The notes: generated from the sequence alone by a model not told the origin. Numbered from the stretch's first letter, positions 24,094 through 35,930 are shown. The stretch: DNA of 64,000 nucleotides from Micrasema longulum (GCA_022494885.1 JAGVSM010001307.1:1-64000); one strand, 5' to 3'. A program made the numbers and translations.

Positions 24094-27000
24094 GTTTGTA
24101 AAATATACATCAATGTAACATGTCTGACATTGCCAAAAAAACTTGTTTTCATGTGAGTGGTTAATATTCTTCACAAGAATAACTATTTATCTTTTATGTT
24201 GATTGTGTTTTGCAGAAGAAAGCAAACGTATTATTAGTGCTCCGGGGGAAATACGATTAGAATATGAGTCGGAAATTCAAAAGATTAGGAGAGAAAATCA
24301 ACTCTTGGAAGAAAAGCAGTCGAAAGAAACAGAAAAACTCATAAGGTAAGTCGTTTTAACGGACATATTGTGTGGTTCTCGTTTATGTTTATAAATTAAT
24401 TGTTTGCTTGACTTATTTTGGGGTGCATAAATTATCCCTTGAATTATTATTTTCAAAATTGGACACACATACTAAAATCTAGCTAATCTATCGTTTGCGA
24501 GAGATAGGAATGATTCGAAAGAAAGGTAGATGGGCCCCACATAACCTAAATATTGAATCGTGCCTTAAGCTCCTCAACAAATATCAAAGGAAGTCTTTCC
24601 TTTGTAAAATTTTGACCGGAGACAACAAGTGGATTCATTCTAACAATCTTAAATGCAGACATTCCTGGGTTACTCCCGGCGAGCCGTCCGCATCGCAGCT
24701 GAAACGATACATTCTCAGAAAAAGGTAATGCTGAGCATCTGGAAATCGCTACAGTGGTTAACTATTCAATTTGAGCGATGTGATCGAAAAGAAACGGCCA
24801 TTTACAGGCTGCGGAAGACAGCCAGTCAAATCGCTTCACGATAATGCCAAGCCGCACATCCATTCGGTGGTAAAGGATACGGTGCTTCACCTTGGTAGGG
24901 AAGTTCTGAAGACCAGACCTTGCCCATTACGACAATCGCTATCTTCATCAGTACATATCGAGATGGTATACAAATTCTGATCTACCAACACGTCATGTAT
25001 CGTTGGAAAAAAAATGAAATGGTCATATTTATTCATAGTGACAACATTTCTTCCAAAGTGTTGTGATCGCACCTTTTGGCACACGCGCATTATGCCATCC
25101 CCAATGTTAAACAATCTATAATGTTTTGAGTATATCCAAATGTTTGTAAACAGATTGGATTTCGTCCCTAGGGAGTTGTTTTTATTTATTTATGACAAAA
25201 TACATCATTTTTAACTTCACATATTACATTACATATTTTATTTCTATGAAATATTCCCAACCAGCAAAAGTGCTGGTTTAAGGGGATATAATGTATTATT
25301 CCACAATACAATACACACGATTTGGCGGCTTCCGTGGTGTAGTGGTCAAGACGCTTAACTCACAGACGGAAGGTTCTAGGTTCGATTCCCGGTGAGAACA
25401 TAAAAAAATAAAATGTGATTTTTCTCACGCCTGGGTATTCTGTGATGTAATTCACCACTGTAATTGGGCCTCCTGGCCTGTTGTGGTGCAAAAATAAAAA
25501 GAAAGAAAAAAATAGTTTTAATAAAAAGTCGATAAAATAACATCACATATCACTCGTCACACGGGCTGTAAGAACTGTTTTATTTAGGTGTTTTTTAAGT
25601 ACGTATATGTTTTGTATATTTTTTAGGCCATTAGAAAGTGAATTGTAGAACTTTATTGCTGTATACACAAAACTGTTTCTTTTTCTGTTAGTCCTAGGTT
25701 GTTCGCGAGTTCAATTATTTTACGCTCTTGTATTTATTTTATGTATATTGTAGTTAAAATCAAAATTAATGTTTGTCTTTATTTTATTCTTTTTCATCTT
25801 TACCTTTTCTGCATAAATTAATTAATCTAAATTAAGATTTTTGGTTATTCTATATAAATCTGTGGTTCTAGTAATATGTATTTATTAAAATTAAATGTTA
25901 CTTTAAGTGCTTTATTCATTGTTCTTTTAACTGATTCTTGCATTTATGTCTACTACATTGCGACCATATTATTAATCCATATATAAAGTCATAAAGTAAT
26001 GTCAGCCTCGTAGTGTAATGGTCAGCGTGTTTGCCTACCATGCAAGAGGTCTCGAGTTCGATTCCCGACATGGTTGACATGAAATATTATTTAAAAGAGA
26101 GTTTTTTTTAGAATTCATCTTCAACTATACCATCATAGTTAAAGGTATGGCTTCTGTATCTTCCATTTATAATCGCCCCAATCAAACAATGATCGAGATA
26201 GCCGCATTTGGTGTACCAATACAGTGCCTTATGCACCATCGGGTGGAATAGTGCTATGATGATGATGTTGTTTTGGTGTTTGATTTGCGTGTCTCAAATG
26301 TTCAATATTTGTTTTATAATAATGTAATTAATTTCTATGTGATAATTTTTATCTTATTCAAGATAGTGTCCATTAACTTGGGAATCAAATTACTAAATGG
26401 ACTTGTATGCTAATTTAGCTAGTGATATAAGATATTATGTTAATATATGTACATATATTTATATGTTATCGCATGAATGATTAACAGTTTAAGGAAAGTA
26501 AAATAATAATTTATAATAAAACATTATAATTTGTTCAATTTTTCAAATACATTTTTTTTAATGAATAACCCTGTCTGCACTTGATGTTTCAAATGGTAGT
26601 GCATTAGAACTCTATTTGCAGCGTACCTATATTATTGTTACATGGAACGTAAGGTACCCGTCCATGAACATATTGCAATGTAGAACCACCTCTAAAACAA
26701 ATATTTCATGTCCACCTTGCCTGGAACCGAACCGAGGGCCTGAATCATGGTAGCCAAATGCACCAGCCACTACACAACGAGGCAGACTTATCTCCGCTCG
26801 GTTTTGGTTTCCAGGATTTTTACCTGGGAGTTGGAAAACACTCTTCAGGGGATCTGGTTCTATTTCACTTACGAGACGGTATTCTTCATCCCCTTGGTTT
26901 TTTTAAATCTGTATTATAACAGATTGAAAAACCGCTTCCAGAATCCCAGGTGTCGCCACTGGAGAAGGTTCTGTTTAGCTGGTGTGAATTTTTTCGGACA

Positions 27001-30000
27001 ATTGTTTTGTGCGCTCGTCGTTTTTACTACGATTGATCGAGCGCGCGGCTGAGAAGTTTTGCTTCCTGCTCAGGAAAACTGGCACAAAAACTCTTGAAAT
27101 GTTTACAAACATGATGCTGTGAAGAAAACTCAATTGTTTGAGTGGTTTTTCCAGAGTAATAATTCCCTAGAGAAGCCCTTAAGCTCTATTGCATAGAACA
27201 AAAGCGTTCCAAATTTTTGGTTCTGTTTTTAGTTTAACAAAAAAATGTGTAACAAACGGTTTCAGTTAGCGCTTGCAATTCTCAACCCAAGTACCTACAG
27301 CCCAATGTTTTGCTGTAATCTGTAGCTAACTTGGTGGTCAATAATCATAGAATGGTTTTTCTCCTTATGGGTGACTCTATAGGTTATTACTCTAAGGGTT
27401 TGCTGGTTTTAAAAGAGGCAAAATGTCAATTGATGACCAACCCGCTCTGGGTATTCTTCGACAGCTTGAACTGACAAAAATATTGTTAAAATTAGCCAAA
27501 TCATCCCGATAAACAGATGTCAGATCATCGAAGAAGTTGTGGCAAATTTTGTGTTAAGATTTGGGGATGACAAGAATGAACGCCAAGTTTCCTCACACAT
27601 AATTTTTTGTAAAAAAAACAGGGCGACCGGTGCCCCCAACCTCCTTAGTCGTTGATTTAACCCCCTGCGACTTTTTTTGATTCTTTTGAATGAAAAAATA
27701 CATAAAAGGATAGGGATTTACCGACACTGCTGAGGTTAAGAAAAAAACAATGGAGGCGCTGTCAAGCATTGTGGAAAACGAATTTTAAAAATGTTTCCAA
27801 CTATGAAATAAAGAAATAAAATATTCAACAAGAATTGGAATTGAATTGGATAGAAAGGAAATAAATCTTTTAAGTTTAAAAGGTTAATAAACATTTGTAA
27901 GCTAAGTTATACTACGAAATGACTGTTTTGAAAACAAAAATCTTAGGGTTGAAAAGAAAGTTTAAATAATGTAAACGCGTTTCCAGGGAACTGCAGGAGC
28001 AGGAGCGGCGGGAGGAGGAGGAGACGGACGCCAAGCTGCGGCGGGACGAGGAGGTTGCTCGCCAGCTGGAAGCGGGTCCGCGCCGCCCGCTGCGCGCGCC
28101 CGCACGCGCCTTCTACCGCCACCTGGCGAGGGCGGCCACGCTGGACGCCTACCTCATCAAGGGCAAGCCGCCCAATGGGTGAGTGACAGTCCTAATCGAG
28201 ATCGATAATGATGCACTGGTTTTCATTACTGGTACACTGAATGATTATTATAATAAAATAAATGTAATGTTTATCTAGTGTGGTGAGAACGAGCGGAGCA
28301 GCCACTGCCCCCCAGTCCCCCTCCCCCGAGCTGATCTCCACCACTCGACGCTGCGGTCGCTTCCTGAAGAATTTCCTCAATATCAACCTATGGGGTTCGG
28401 GAGCCTCCAATAATCCTTCTACTTCTAAATCCGAGCCCAAGGTTGGTGCCAAAATCACATTAAAACATTAGTTTATAAAATAATTGGTGCGTGTGCATGA
28501 GAGCGTATGAATGAGAAAATAGAGTGTTATGGAGTTCTGTCCTCTCTGCCTACTGTTTGTTTGTTTGTTGTTAGTTCAATTCTAAATATATTTTTTATAA
28601 AATACAGTGTGGTGCGTTTTGTCTTATTAGAACATTATCAAACTAACCTTAATATTTCTATAATCAGCGTCACACTGTTTACTCCTGTATATAATAAAAA
28701 TAAATGTATAATTCAATCCGGTAATAACTTTTATTTTTTGGATACCTTACCACTAATTAAAATGCAATTCTACCAACTAAGCTGCATTCACGATTAATCA
28801 TAAATTGTCAAATGACAGCATCCTTGGATCTTTCTTTTAATCCACGTGGCCCATCATCGGCCTCGAAATTTTCACAAGTTTTTAATTAAATTAATTCAAT
28901 GCTCTTTGGATTGAAAGAGCCCCCCGAAGCACTCGACACATAAAGTCTCGTACACGAAATGTGCTTTCAATTGTAAAACGTTTCTTCGTGCAGAACAATC
29001 TCTTAATTAATTTTTTAATTTTTGATGTAAAATGTGGCTTTTTTGTCATTACCGTGACCTGGAAATAGCCTGGATTTTAACTCGCTATGGGTTTTGTCAG
29101 TTTTCCCAAAAACAATGGTCATGAACAGTGGCATTTTTGCTTTAATCTTTTTATTTTCCTTTGAGGCTGTAGTCCCATTGGGCCCTTAACGGCCGTTATG
29201 AAGGTAATAAAAACCTAAATAAGATATTGTTAGAAATTGAATATTACAACCAGAATTATCTTCTTTAAAAAAACTAGAGAATAAAATTATATAAAAAAAG
29301 GACTAAAATATTTCTAAAACAATTTTTTTACAAAATATTACCGAAGGCATAATTTTATGTAGAAATAAAGGAAAATGTCACAAAACTTGTGATTTAAAAT
29401 GATTGTATTTTTTTTCAAAAACAAGAAATTGAGATTTTGCTTCGGGCATTTTAATTTTCTATCTATTATCTTTTTTTTTTTTTTTTTTGTTTATTTTTCC
29501 ATACTGTTACATATTATGCATGTATTAAATTACATATTTTATATATTATATTTATTAAACATTAGAAGAGAAAAAGAGAAAAAATACATATTCTAAAAAT
29601 AAAAAAAATAAAAAAAAACTATTCTTTAAATCATTTGAACAAATTTTAGTTCAATACTTAGTCTTTATATGAAAATCGAGATAACAAAGTTTAGTCTAAA
29701 TCTGAAATGGCATAATCTGCCGGTCGAAAAGTAATTATATTATAGTTATATTATTATATAAAAGTTTTAAGCATATTTTTTTTTTATATCTTATGATTTC
29801 CTCGTTTTTCGTACGTTTTACCCGACTGCAGCCAAGATCCAAGCCACATAATTTTCAACATGAATGCTTAATTATTTTTTTTGTATCTCCAGGTGTGGGA
29901 TCCGCAGCAGGCGTGCGCCGGGCACTCGCGGGAGCTGTCTGTTCGCTCGGGCGTGGTGCTGCACCACGGCTGCGGTACCCGCGTTGGCCCCGCGGGCCCC

Positions 30001-32728
30001 TCGCCCGTAGCCCCCTCCCCATCCCCTTCGCCCGCAGCCCCCGACCGCGACAGCTGCAGCGAGGACTCCCTGGCCCAGGAACTCTGTTACTTCAAGCCCC
30101 TGCATCCTGCTCCCATTAACAGGTGCAATAAAGAAAAAAATGATTAAAATTTTAAAAGTATAAATCCTCACCAATTAATTAGTTGGTGGTACGGAAAATT
30201 TTATGTAAAAAGTGTTTTCTTGTACGCAATAAAAATTGCATGGCGAAGTTTCTCAAAGGTGTATTTAAAAATTCATAAAAATAAACTGCTTTGCAACGTC
30301 ACAGGCTAATGTCACCACACGTTTGTAGAAGTCAACCGGCAACAGATTTCCTGTTACTGGGGTAGCAAATATAATCCTGAAACTTGGTGTTCTTCCGGGC
30401 AGACAGCAAATGGCTGTGATTTCGTGGGCAATGGTATATGGGATTTTGGAGCTGTCCATTAATAGAATTATTGACGTAATCTCTCCATAATCTATTTACT
30501 ATCACTGGGTATCGCAATTCCATCTAACTTCTTGTAGATTGGGGTTTCCCTGCAGATTGCCTTGTTATTTGGTTTTTCTATTTAGTTTTTCTATTTAGTT
30601 TTTCTACTTGGTTTTTCGTACTTTTTATTTTCTTTTTATCTATCCTCGCCTCTGTTGTATACATCATGATTTGGTCTGACACACGTTTTGTTTTGTTTGT
30701 TTCCAATAATCATGTGTTCATTTGTACTATACGACATTTCTTAGCCATCCAGATGTTTACTAACTGAGATGGATATGTTCTCATCATCACTATGGCTGCA
30801 TCATCTGCATGGCATGTGATGTTAATGACCTTATCTCCCTTAGTAGATTCACTACTTTTTTTTATTCTTAAAAGCGTTTTTTATATATATTTTTTCTGCT
30901 TGTGTAAGAAAAGGTTTTTGGCGTATTTATTGTTCTGCTATATTTAGTTATAAAGGTGCTAAACTTGCTTTGTTTCTTTGTTGGTCTCAATATGTGTTAT
31001 TTTTAAATGCTAATATTATTTATGTCCCGAATTTTTTTTATTTACATTTACATTTTTTTTGCACCACAACAGGCCAGAAGGCCTAATTACAGTGGTGAAT
31101 TACATCACTGAGCACCCAGGCTTGAGAAAAATCACATTTTTAATTTTTTGTGTTCTCACCGGGAATCGAACCCGGAACCTTCCGTGCGTGAGTCAAGCGT
31201 CTTGACCACTACACCACGGAGGCCGAATTGAGTTGTTGTAACTCCTGGGAATGTAATTCAACGTATTATACTTGTAAAATACTTTGTGTTATATGATTTA
31301 TAAATAAATAAAAAATTTAAAAAAATTATAGCTTACTTCACAAGCAATGGGCTCATATTATGTAAAAAATAAATATTTGCATACTCGAGATCTAATGAAC
31401 GTTTCCTTTGTTTTGTAGGTTTAGTGGGAGAATAATGAGGTGTGTCCCAACCAAAGCGCGAACTAAGAATGTATTTTCCCCTCTCAACAATAGGTATGAG
31501 CCATATCTCCACATATTATTTTATTTAATCTAGTATATTGTGTAAAACTGATTTAACTTGAAAATATTCCACTTTCAGATCTCCCGATATAACCAGTATA
31601 ATAAATGGATTAGAAAAACTGAGAAACATGTGCTCCTGGCAACACAAACCTAAATCTTCCTTCGTATGTCTCCTAAGCATTCCAGCTTCCTATATTAAGG
31701 TATGCCTTTTGCTTAGTTTTCTTGTACATAAATTATTTTGAAAAATAATTATTATTCCACGTAATGTTTTTTTTTTTTTACAGCAACGCGAAGTGGCCGA
31801 AATGTCAAAGGCTTCTTCTCCTATTAAAGCCAATGGTAGATTGTGTCGAAAGAAGAGTACCCCGGATAAACATACTCCCGTCACGCCAGTCAAAACTCCC
31901 CTCTCCAAATCCGCCTCACCTAAGAAGATGTCGGGAAACAGAAAACCCTCGGACAATCACTCCGAAGTCAGTCGGAACAATTTGAGAAGCAATACCAAGA
32001 AAATAGCTTTAGTTAACAATGAAATTACCCCTAAGAAGACTAGTCCCAGGAAATCTTCGCGAAGCAGCGTTAAGTTAAATAATGGAATCACTCCCTCCGA
32101 TCAAGTCCTGACTCGTTCCAAGAGAAGCATCTCATTCGGAGATTTAAGTTCCTCATCGGATGCCCCGAGCAAAAAGCATCCGCACAATAATAATGTAGAC
32201 ACTGTTGATAAATCTAAATGCAAATTATCCAATGGGAATTCTCACAACTCGGGTTCAGTTACCAACGGAATAGAAAGCGACAACTTTAAAATCAGCATCC
32301 CAAACACAAGGCTACTGAGAAAAAATGGCACTTTGAACGGTTTAGTCAACGGCAAAGTTGACCACGCAATAACGAGAAGAATGTCCAACCAGATGGAGGA
32401 CAGCAAACTCAATAACAATCATCAGGACTACTCGACCAACGGTGTTAAGAACGGCTCACCCAAGAGAAACGGTAAAATGGACAACGATTGTGATATTCTA
32501 AATGGTGATATGTTGAACGGATTGGATCCAGCCCTGCTGGAACAGCAGAGGCAGATCGAGGAAATGATTGCTCAAGAGAAGAGAGACTTTGCGTTTGCCA
32601 AAAAGTTACAGAAACAGATGTGCAAAAACGGTTACGGGATCTCCAGTGGGTACACAATGAGGACTGCTACCAAAAGACAGGCGACTATCGGTGAATTGTT
32701 GCCAACGCCAAAAAAGATGAAGGTTTGA
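23751..32728 (+). CDS. RNF168: RNF168-like RING E3 ubiquitin ligase, 8 exons, 732 aa
   Basis: Exons: 23751-24093, 24216-24345, 27987-28178, 28279-28441, 29893-30122, 31419-31493, 31579-31699, 31784-32728. The phases join without a break into 732 codons plus TGA. Residues 29-67 form a C3HC4 RING (Cys29, 32, 44, His46, Cys49, 52, 64, 67) followed by the RNF168-type extension SLVNxxLW-like (NNLVNTRLWDFIQQKYP). Exon 2 reads IISAPGEIRLEYESEI, a family hallmark, then a charged coiled coil. Exon 3 has an MIU1-like helix (LRRDEEVARQLE) and exon 8 an MIU2-like helix (KRDFAFAKKLQKQM). In vertebrates RNF168 ubiquitinates H2A at DNA breaks and reads existing ubiquitin through MIUs; that role is inferred here. 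Exon 8 is Asn/Ser/Lys-rich and disordered. The ATG is the first in a clean exon with a good context (AAAATGGCGG). A poly(A) signal candidate AATAAA lies near 32894. RNF169 is the nearest alternative name. Confidence 0.92.
24505..24930 (+). pseudogene. Mariner transposase remnant 1
   Basis: The fragments GRWAPHNLNIE, YQRKSFLCKILTGDNKWIHS, WVTPGEPSASQLKR and VMLSIW, then (other frames) LHDNAKPHIHS and a GREVLKTRP end follow the order of a mariner transposase (W-VPHEL, TGDEKWI, WGKPGEP, LHDNARPH). At least two frameshifts and a deletion make it inactive. The aspartates of TGD and HDN are still visible. Confidence 0.85.
25325..25500 (+). mobile_element. SINE-B, near full length
   Basis: The head GGCTTCCGTGGTGTAGTGG and B box GGTTCGATTCCC mark a tRNA-derived promoter, followed by a body with TTTCTCACGCCTGGGTATTC, then CACCACTGTAATTGGGCCTC and a tail ending TGTTGTGGTGCAAAAATAAA. 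An antisense copy lies at 31061-31225. Confidence 0.85.
25570..25980 (-). pseudogene. LINE C-terminal fragment, antisense
   Basis: The minus strand carries, across frames, FVYSNKVLQFTF- and VYTAIKFYNSL-like text, which is the short C-terminal signature of CR1/Jockey-type LINE proteins, with an upstream segment EKETVLCIQQ in another frame. Stops and frameshifts are present. Confidence 0.5.
26001..26268 (+). mobile_element. SINE-A copy with full head and tail
   Basis: It begins GTCAGCCTCGTAGTGTAATG with B box GAGTTCGATTCCCGAC, continues GGTTGACATGAAATATT, and ends in a body with GTGTACCAATACAGTGCC and TTATGCACCATCGGGTGG before an ATGATGATG tail. Confidence 0.85.
26722..26791 (-). mobile_element. 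Antisense SINE-A-like head
   Basis: On the minus strand it reads GTCTGCCTCGTTGTGTAGTG with a decayed B box. The flanking ACTTATCTCCGCTCGGTTTT segment and a later GGTTCTATTTCAC recur beside the copy at 62440-62500, so a larger composite was probably duplicated. Confidence 0.6.
27153..27393 (+). mobile_element. TIR element T1, internally deleted copy (241 bp)
   Basis: Starts AGAGTAATAATTCCCTAGAG and ends CTATAGGTTATTACTCT, inverted relative to each other. The inner segment GCAATTCTCAACCCAAGTAC and GCTGTAATCTGTAGCTAAC matches the right part of the full-length copy at 20646-21430. Confidence 0.75.
27415..27860 (+). pseudogene. Mariner transposase remnant 2, internally deleted
   Basis: The left part encodes MSIDDQPRSGRPSTA, then KISQIIPINRCQIIEEVV, the N-terminal HTH region of a mariner. 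After a deletion the right part gives VVDLTPCDFF and, across frames, KKTMEALSSIVENEF-like text, the C-terminal end. DLTPCDFF corresponds to the last DD34D aspartate region. Multiple stops. Confidence 0.85.
28442..29892. other. RNF168 intron 4
   Basis: No exon or repeat with a second copy recognised. 28810-29130 is less AT-rich than its surroundings and contains TTAATTAA motifs; a T-run lies at 29470-29487. Confidence 0.5.
30123..31418. other. RNF168 intron 5
   Basis: Holds an antisense SINE-B (31061-31225) and a short run of tandem TTTTTCTATTTAG units around 30578-30605. Minus-strand text in 30265-30523 has weak LINE-like appearance but no clear motif. Confidence 0.5.
31061..31225 (-). mobile_element. 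SINE-B, antisense full copy
   Basis: Reads, on the minus strand, CGGCCTCCGTGGTGTAGTGG, a B box GGTTCGATTCCCGG, and ends in CAGTGGTGAATTA... GGCCTTCTGGCCTGTTGTGG. It matches 25325-25500 along nearly the whole length. Confidence 0.85.
31784..32728 (+). other. RNF168: Last exon of RNF168-like gene: disordered tail plus MIU2-like helix
   Basis: This 945-bp exon follows a strong pyrimidine tract (TTTTTTTTTACAG). It encodes about 314 residues, mostly Ser/Asn/Lys-rich with repeated NGxxNG-type motifs, then near the end a helix with EEMIAQEKRDFAFAKKLQKQ, which fits the MIU2 pattern (D-x-x-F-A-x-x-L-Q). A basic C-terminus with LLPTPKKMKV looks like a nuclear-localisation or nucleosome-targeting tail. 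Base composition is less GC-rich than exons 3-5. Confidence 0.85.
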
Positions 32729-33420
32729 TTTTGATTGTAAACTTTTACAGTCGTCATGTACTTCTTGTGATACGAGATGTTTGATACGATCGAATACTGC
32801 TGAACGCTTATACTGGGCTAGGGACTTATAAATGGAATTTTTTACAACTTCATATAAAAAAGTATCTTAATAATACGTAATTCAAAAAATCAAAATAAAA
32901 ATGCTTCATTCTTTAATAACGCTTGAATGTAGAAATCTATGCATCAGGGTTTATGATGTGTGACATCCACCATTCTGCCTATGTTTGAACTATCACATTT
33001 CTTTGATCCTACCACCTGTTGTTTTTTTTTTTGCAAAGTAAAAAAACTTAAACCTTGCATGAGTGATTGCGATTCTATAATTTTTTTTAAATACTTAAAA
33101 ACTTACTTGGAAACCGCCTAAAAATACTTTTCATATTTCATTCTTGATTCCTTTGTATAGTGTAATTTTAAAAAACAAAATGTTAATTACAGTTAAACCT
33201 CGTTTTTACGTTCTTCAATTTTACATTTTTCAACCTTTTTCACCAAAATGTTCAGGTCCCATTTTTTTCAGACAAATATTGCCCACGATTAACATATTTT
33301 TACATTTTTCTTCACCCTGGTTTTACGTTTGTAAATTATCAAAATTCATTTGAGGTACAAAGCGCCATCGCTTGTGCCCAAACATTGAAGACTGAAGATT
33401 AAAAGCAGGTAAACAACTAA
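32729..33420. other. RNF168 3' flank
   Basis: Likely 3'UTR up to an AATAAA near 32894, then AT-rich intergenic DNA without recognised features. Confidence 0.5.
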
Positions 33421-33422
33421 CA

Positions 33423-33547
33423 AAGGGTAAATTATTTCTTAAACAAAGTTCAAAGTAGATGCATTGTAATTGACCTTTTTACTAATAAAGGGTAAATTAT
33501 TTTCTGAAACTAAGTTCAAAGTAGATGCAGTGTAATTGACATTTTTG
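33423..33547. repeat. Two-unit tandem duplication (~62 bp unit)
   Basis: AAAGGGTAAATTATTTCTTA, then AAGTTCAAAGTAGATGCATT and GTAATTGACC are repeated immediately with a few substitutions. A partial third unit may follow. Confidence 0.75.
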
Positions 33548-34044
33548 TTCAAGTGTGTAATTTTCTTAAGGGCTATTTTACATTGAATTTTGATACATTT
33601 TTCAAACAAATGCAATATTAGTGACATTTGATTTCTTTTTGGGTATGTTTTCATTTGAACAAAAATGGGATATTGATATGTTGCTAAATTGTATAATCAG
33701 TAAATTATATGCAGAAAGTTCAAAATTATATTAGCAATAGAATTATTCAAAGTTATATTCATAATGAGAAAAGAAGATTGTTTAAAAAGTCATAGAAGTA
33801 TGAAACCGTTTTTCCGCTATCTAAAAATGACAGTTGAAATTCCTGCGATTTTTAGTGATGCCTTAGAAAAACAGTGATACCATAGAAATAAAATTTTCCC
33901 ACATTTAGAGGAAAAATTATTGTATTTATTTTATACAAATTTATTTTCATGTTAAATATTGCTTGGAAAAATGCAAATTGTTTTTAATGAAATCATTGAA
34001 AATATGTAAAATGATTAAACATCCCCAATTATGCCAGTTTTTAC
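33548..34044. other. Intergenic, AT-rich
   Basis: No feature recognised on either strand. Confidence 0.5.
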
Positions 34045-34393
34045 AATGAGGAAGTTCAGTGCTATGGGAAATTGGAAATAAAATGTTTTCTTACGTGCGG
34101 TAAAAATTAGAGCATTAAATTGTGCGACAAAGTTTCTTGAAAATGAATTTAGTAAAAACAAACTGCTTTCAATGATAGAGTTGTGATGGATTTCCGATTT
34201 ACGGGAAGCCAACTATCCAATTAGCAGAACTGACCGAAGAGAACTTGTGATGTCACACACGGAGTCATTTCAAAATTACAAATTTAAAAAAATCGTACCG
34301 CTAATAATACGATACAAAAAAATACTTATAATATTTTTGGCTTAGTTAGATGGTCTATTAACAAATAATAAAAAAATACCAAACTTTCTCATT
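34045..34393 (+). mobile_element. MITE M1, copy B
   Basis: Starts AATGAGGAAGTTCAGTGC and ends AACTTTCTCATT. The inner TTTTCTTACGTGCGGTAAAA and a GTGATGTCACACACGGAGTC segment match copies A (6671-7051) and C (57894-58305). Confidence 0.8.
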
Positions 34394-35606
34394 ACAACTT
34401 TCTGGCGGTATATTTGAACTACAGTCTAGAACATTAATTTAACTTTTATATTTATGTAATTATTCCATTATTTTCTATCATTTCCTCATTTAAGCGTTTT
34501 CCTCACTTTTGCACTTTTTTTTGGCTCCCTTGAAAAACATAAAAAATCTATTTTACTGCATTGATTTGATCATGTTATTCCACAAAATAAATGCCGAAAC
34601 TATAACAATACTATTTTCAATTTCATAGCAAAACTTATCGTACACCGGAACCTCTTTTTGGACAGGGGATACGATATGCAGTACTGTGCAAAAAAGCAAT
34701 GGTGGATAGGTTTCCTTGTATTATAATCATTTCGGAACATAAAAATTGACTTGTTCACTATTTATTGTACCTTAAATTTATTAAAAAATATAACAACAAA
34801 GTGCTTTTAAAAATCGTAACCAAGATTATTCAATATCACCTTTCACTTGAGCATACCTCTCAGCGTCTAGTAAGTAAAAGAGCAATGTAGGGAATTATAA
34901 AAAACAAATAGTAGGATTTGTTAACGTAAGTTGTGTTCACTTTTTTCAAGTGAAGAGGACGCAATGAATTTTTTTTGTCAGTAATGTATTCCCCTTCATT
35001 ATTTTATAACAAATTAGTCAATAATTCGTTGGATCCTCACCGTACACTGCGCAAATATTGTGAGCAACATCGGCAGCTTTATTCGATTGAACGTGAACAT
35101 AAAGAGGTATTGAAAATGCTTACTTTTGTCTACTTGACATTCCATTTTGTAATGTAAAAGCAAACGCAGAAAATTTCTTTTCGATTTATGTACATATACC
35201 ATTTACCATTTTTTTTTACTTTTGGTGCTCATTTTTAAATTTTGAAAAAAACCGTGTCAAGTTATATTAACACCCAATACAATAATTATATTACTATTAC
35301 GCATTGTTAATTTAATGAAAAATTTTCTAAATTTCATTTCTGTACTTTGTTCTGATCTGTCTGTATTTGAAAACCGTGGTAAAAAAGAGGTTTCGGTGTA
35401 TTATTATATGCCCCAGTATTATCGTTACGCAATGTTTGATTCTGATTGCGCCACTATTGTGCTAATCCATATATATATATATGTTTGTAGTCATTAGAAA
35501 CGAACTTGTGTTTCTGCCCTATTTACTAGAGTTGCATGTTAAATAGGTACTATTTTATAATTAAGAATCTGTCAGAATTTTTGTAAATAAATATATAATG
35601 ATACAA
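34394..35606. other. Intergenic, AT-rich
   Basis: Short ORFs here have no recognisable content. TA-repeat at about 35469-35482. Confidence 0.5.
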
Positions 35607-35930
35607 CAATATTTTGAGTTTGTCCAAATTTTTGCAGACAAGGACTGGATTCAACTCCCCGGGGAGCTGTTAACATTAACATATTACAACAGAGATGAAC
35701 ATTTTAGAGAAGGTAATATAGAAGTCTAGTCTTCACAAACATCAACAGATGAAAGAATTGAAGGAATGTAGATGTTCAAATATGGACAGAATGGTGAATG
35801 TTACACAGTGTGTAAAGTGGCCACTTAAACCAGCCAATGACAGGTTTATTAGCCCTGTAGATGCCTAGAATTCTATATTACCTTCTCTAAAATGTTCTTC
35901 ATCTCTGTTGTAATATGTTAATATTATGAT
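35607..35930 (+). mobile_element. Fold-back element FB1, longest copy
   Basis: The left part has CAATATTTTGAGTTTGTCC, AATTTTTGCAGACAAGG, then TTAACATATTACAACAGAG and ATGAACATTTTAGAGAAGG; the right part carries the inverse (CTATATTACCTTCTCTAAAA, then TCTCTGTTGTAATATGTTAA). The centre contains GGCCACTTAAACCAGCC. This is the structural reference for the family in this window. Confidence 0.8.

Larger units (their letters stand above)
24346..27986. other. RNF168 intron 2, a nest of transposons
   Basis: In 3.6 kb this intron contains a mariner remnant (24505-24930), a SINE-B (25325-25500), an antisense LINE piece (25570-25980), a SINE-A (26001-26268), an antisense SINE-A-like head (26722-26791), a deletion derivative of TIR element T1 (27153-27393) and a second mariner remnant (27415-27860). 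No RNF168 exon is hidden here: exons 2 and 3 join in phase. Confidence 0.75.

Noticed and set aside
25328..25400. Possible functional tRNA gene
   Set aside because: The A and B boxes are tRNA-like, but the sequence continues into a body shared with other copies (31061-31225), so it is a SINE head. The same applies to heads at 26001, 44735, 59115, 59660 and 60653.
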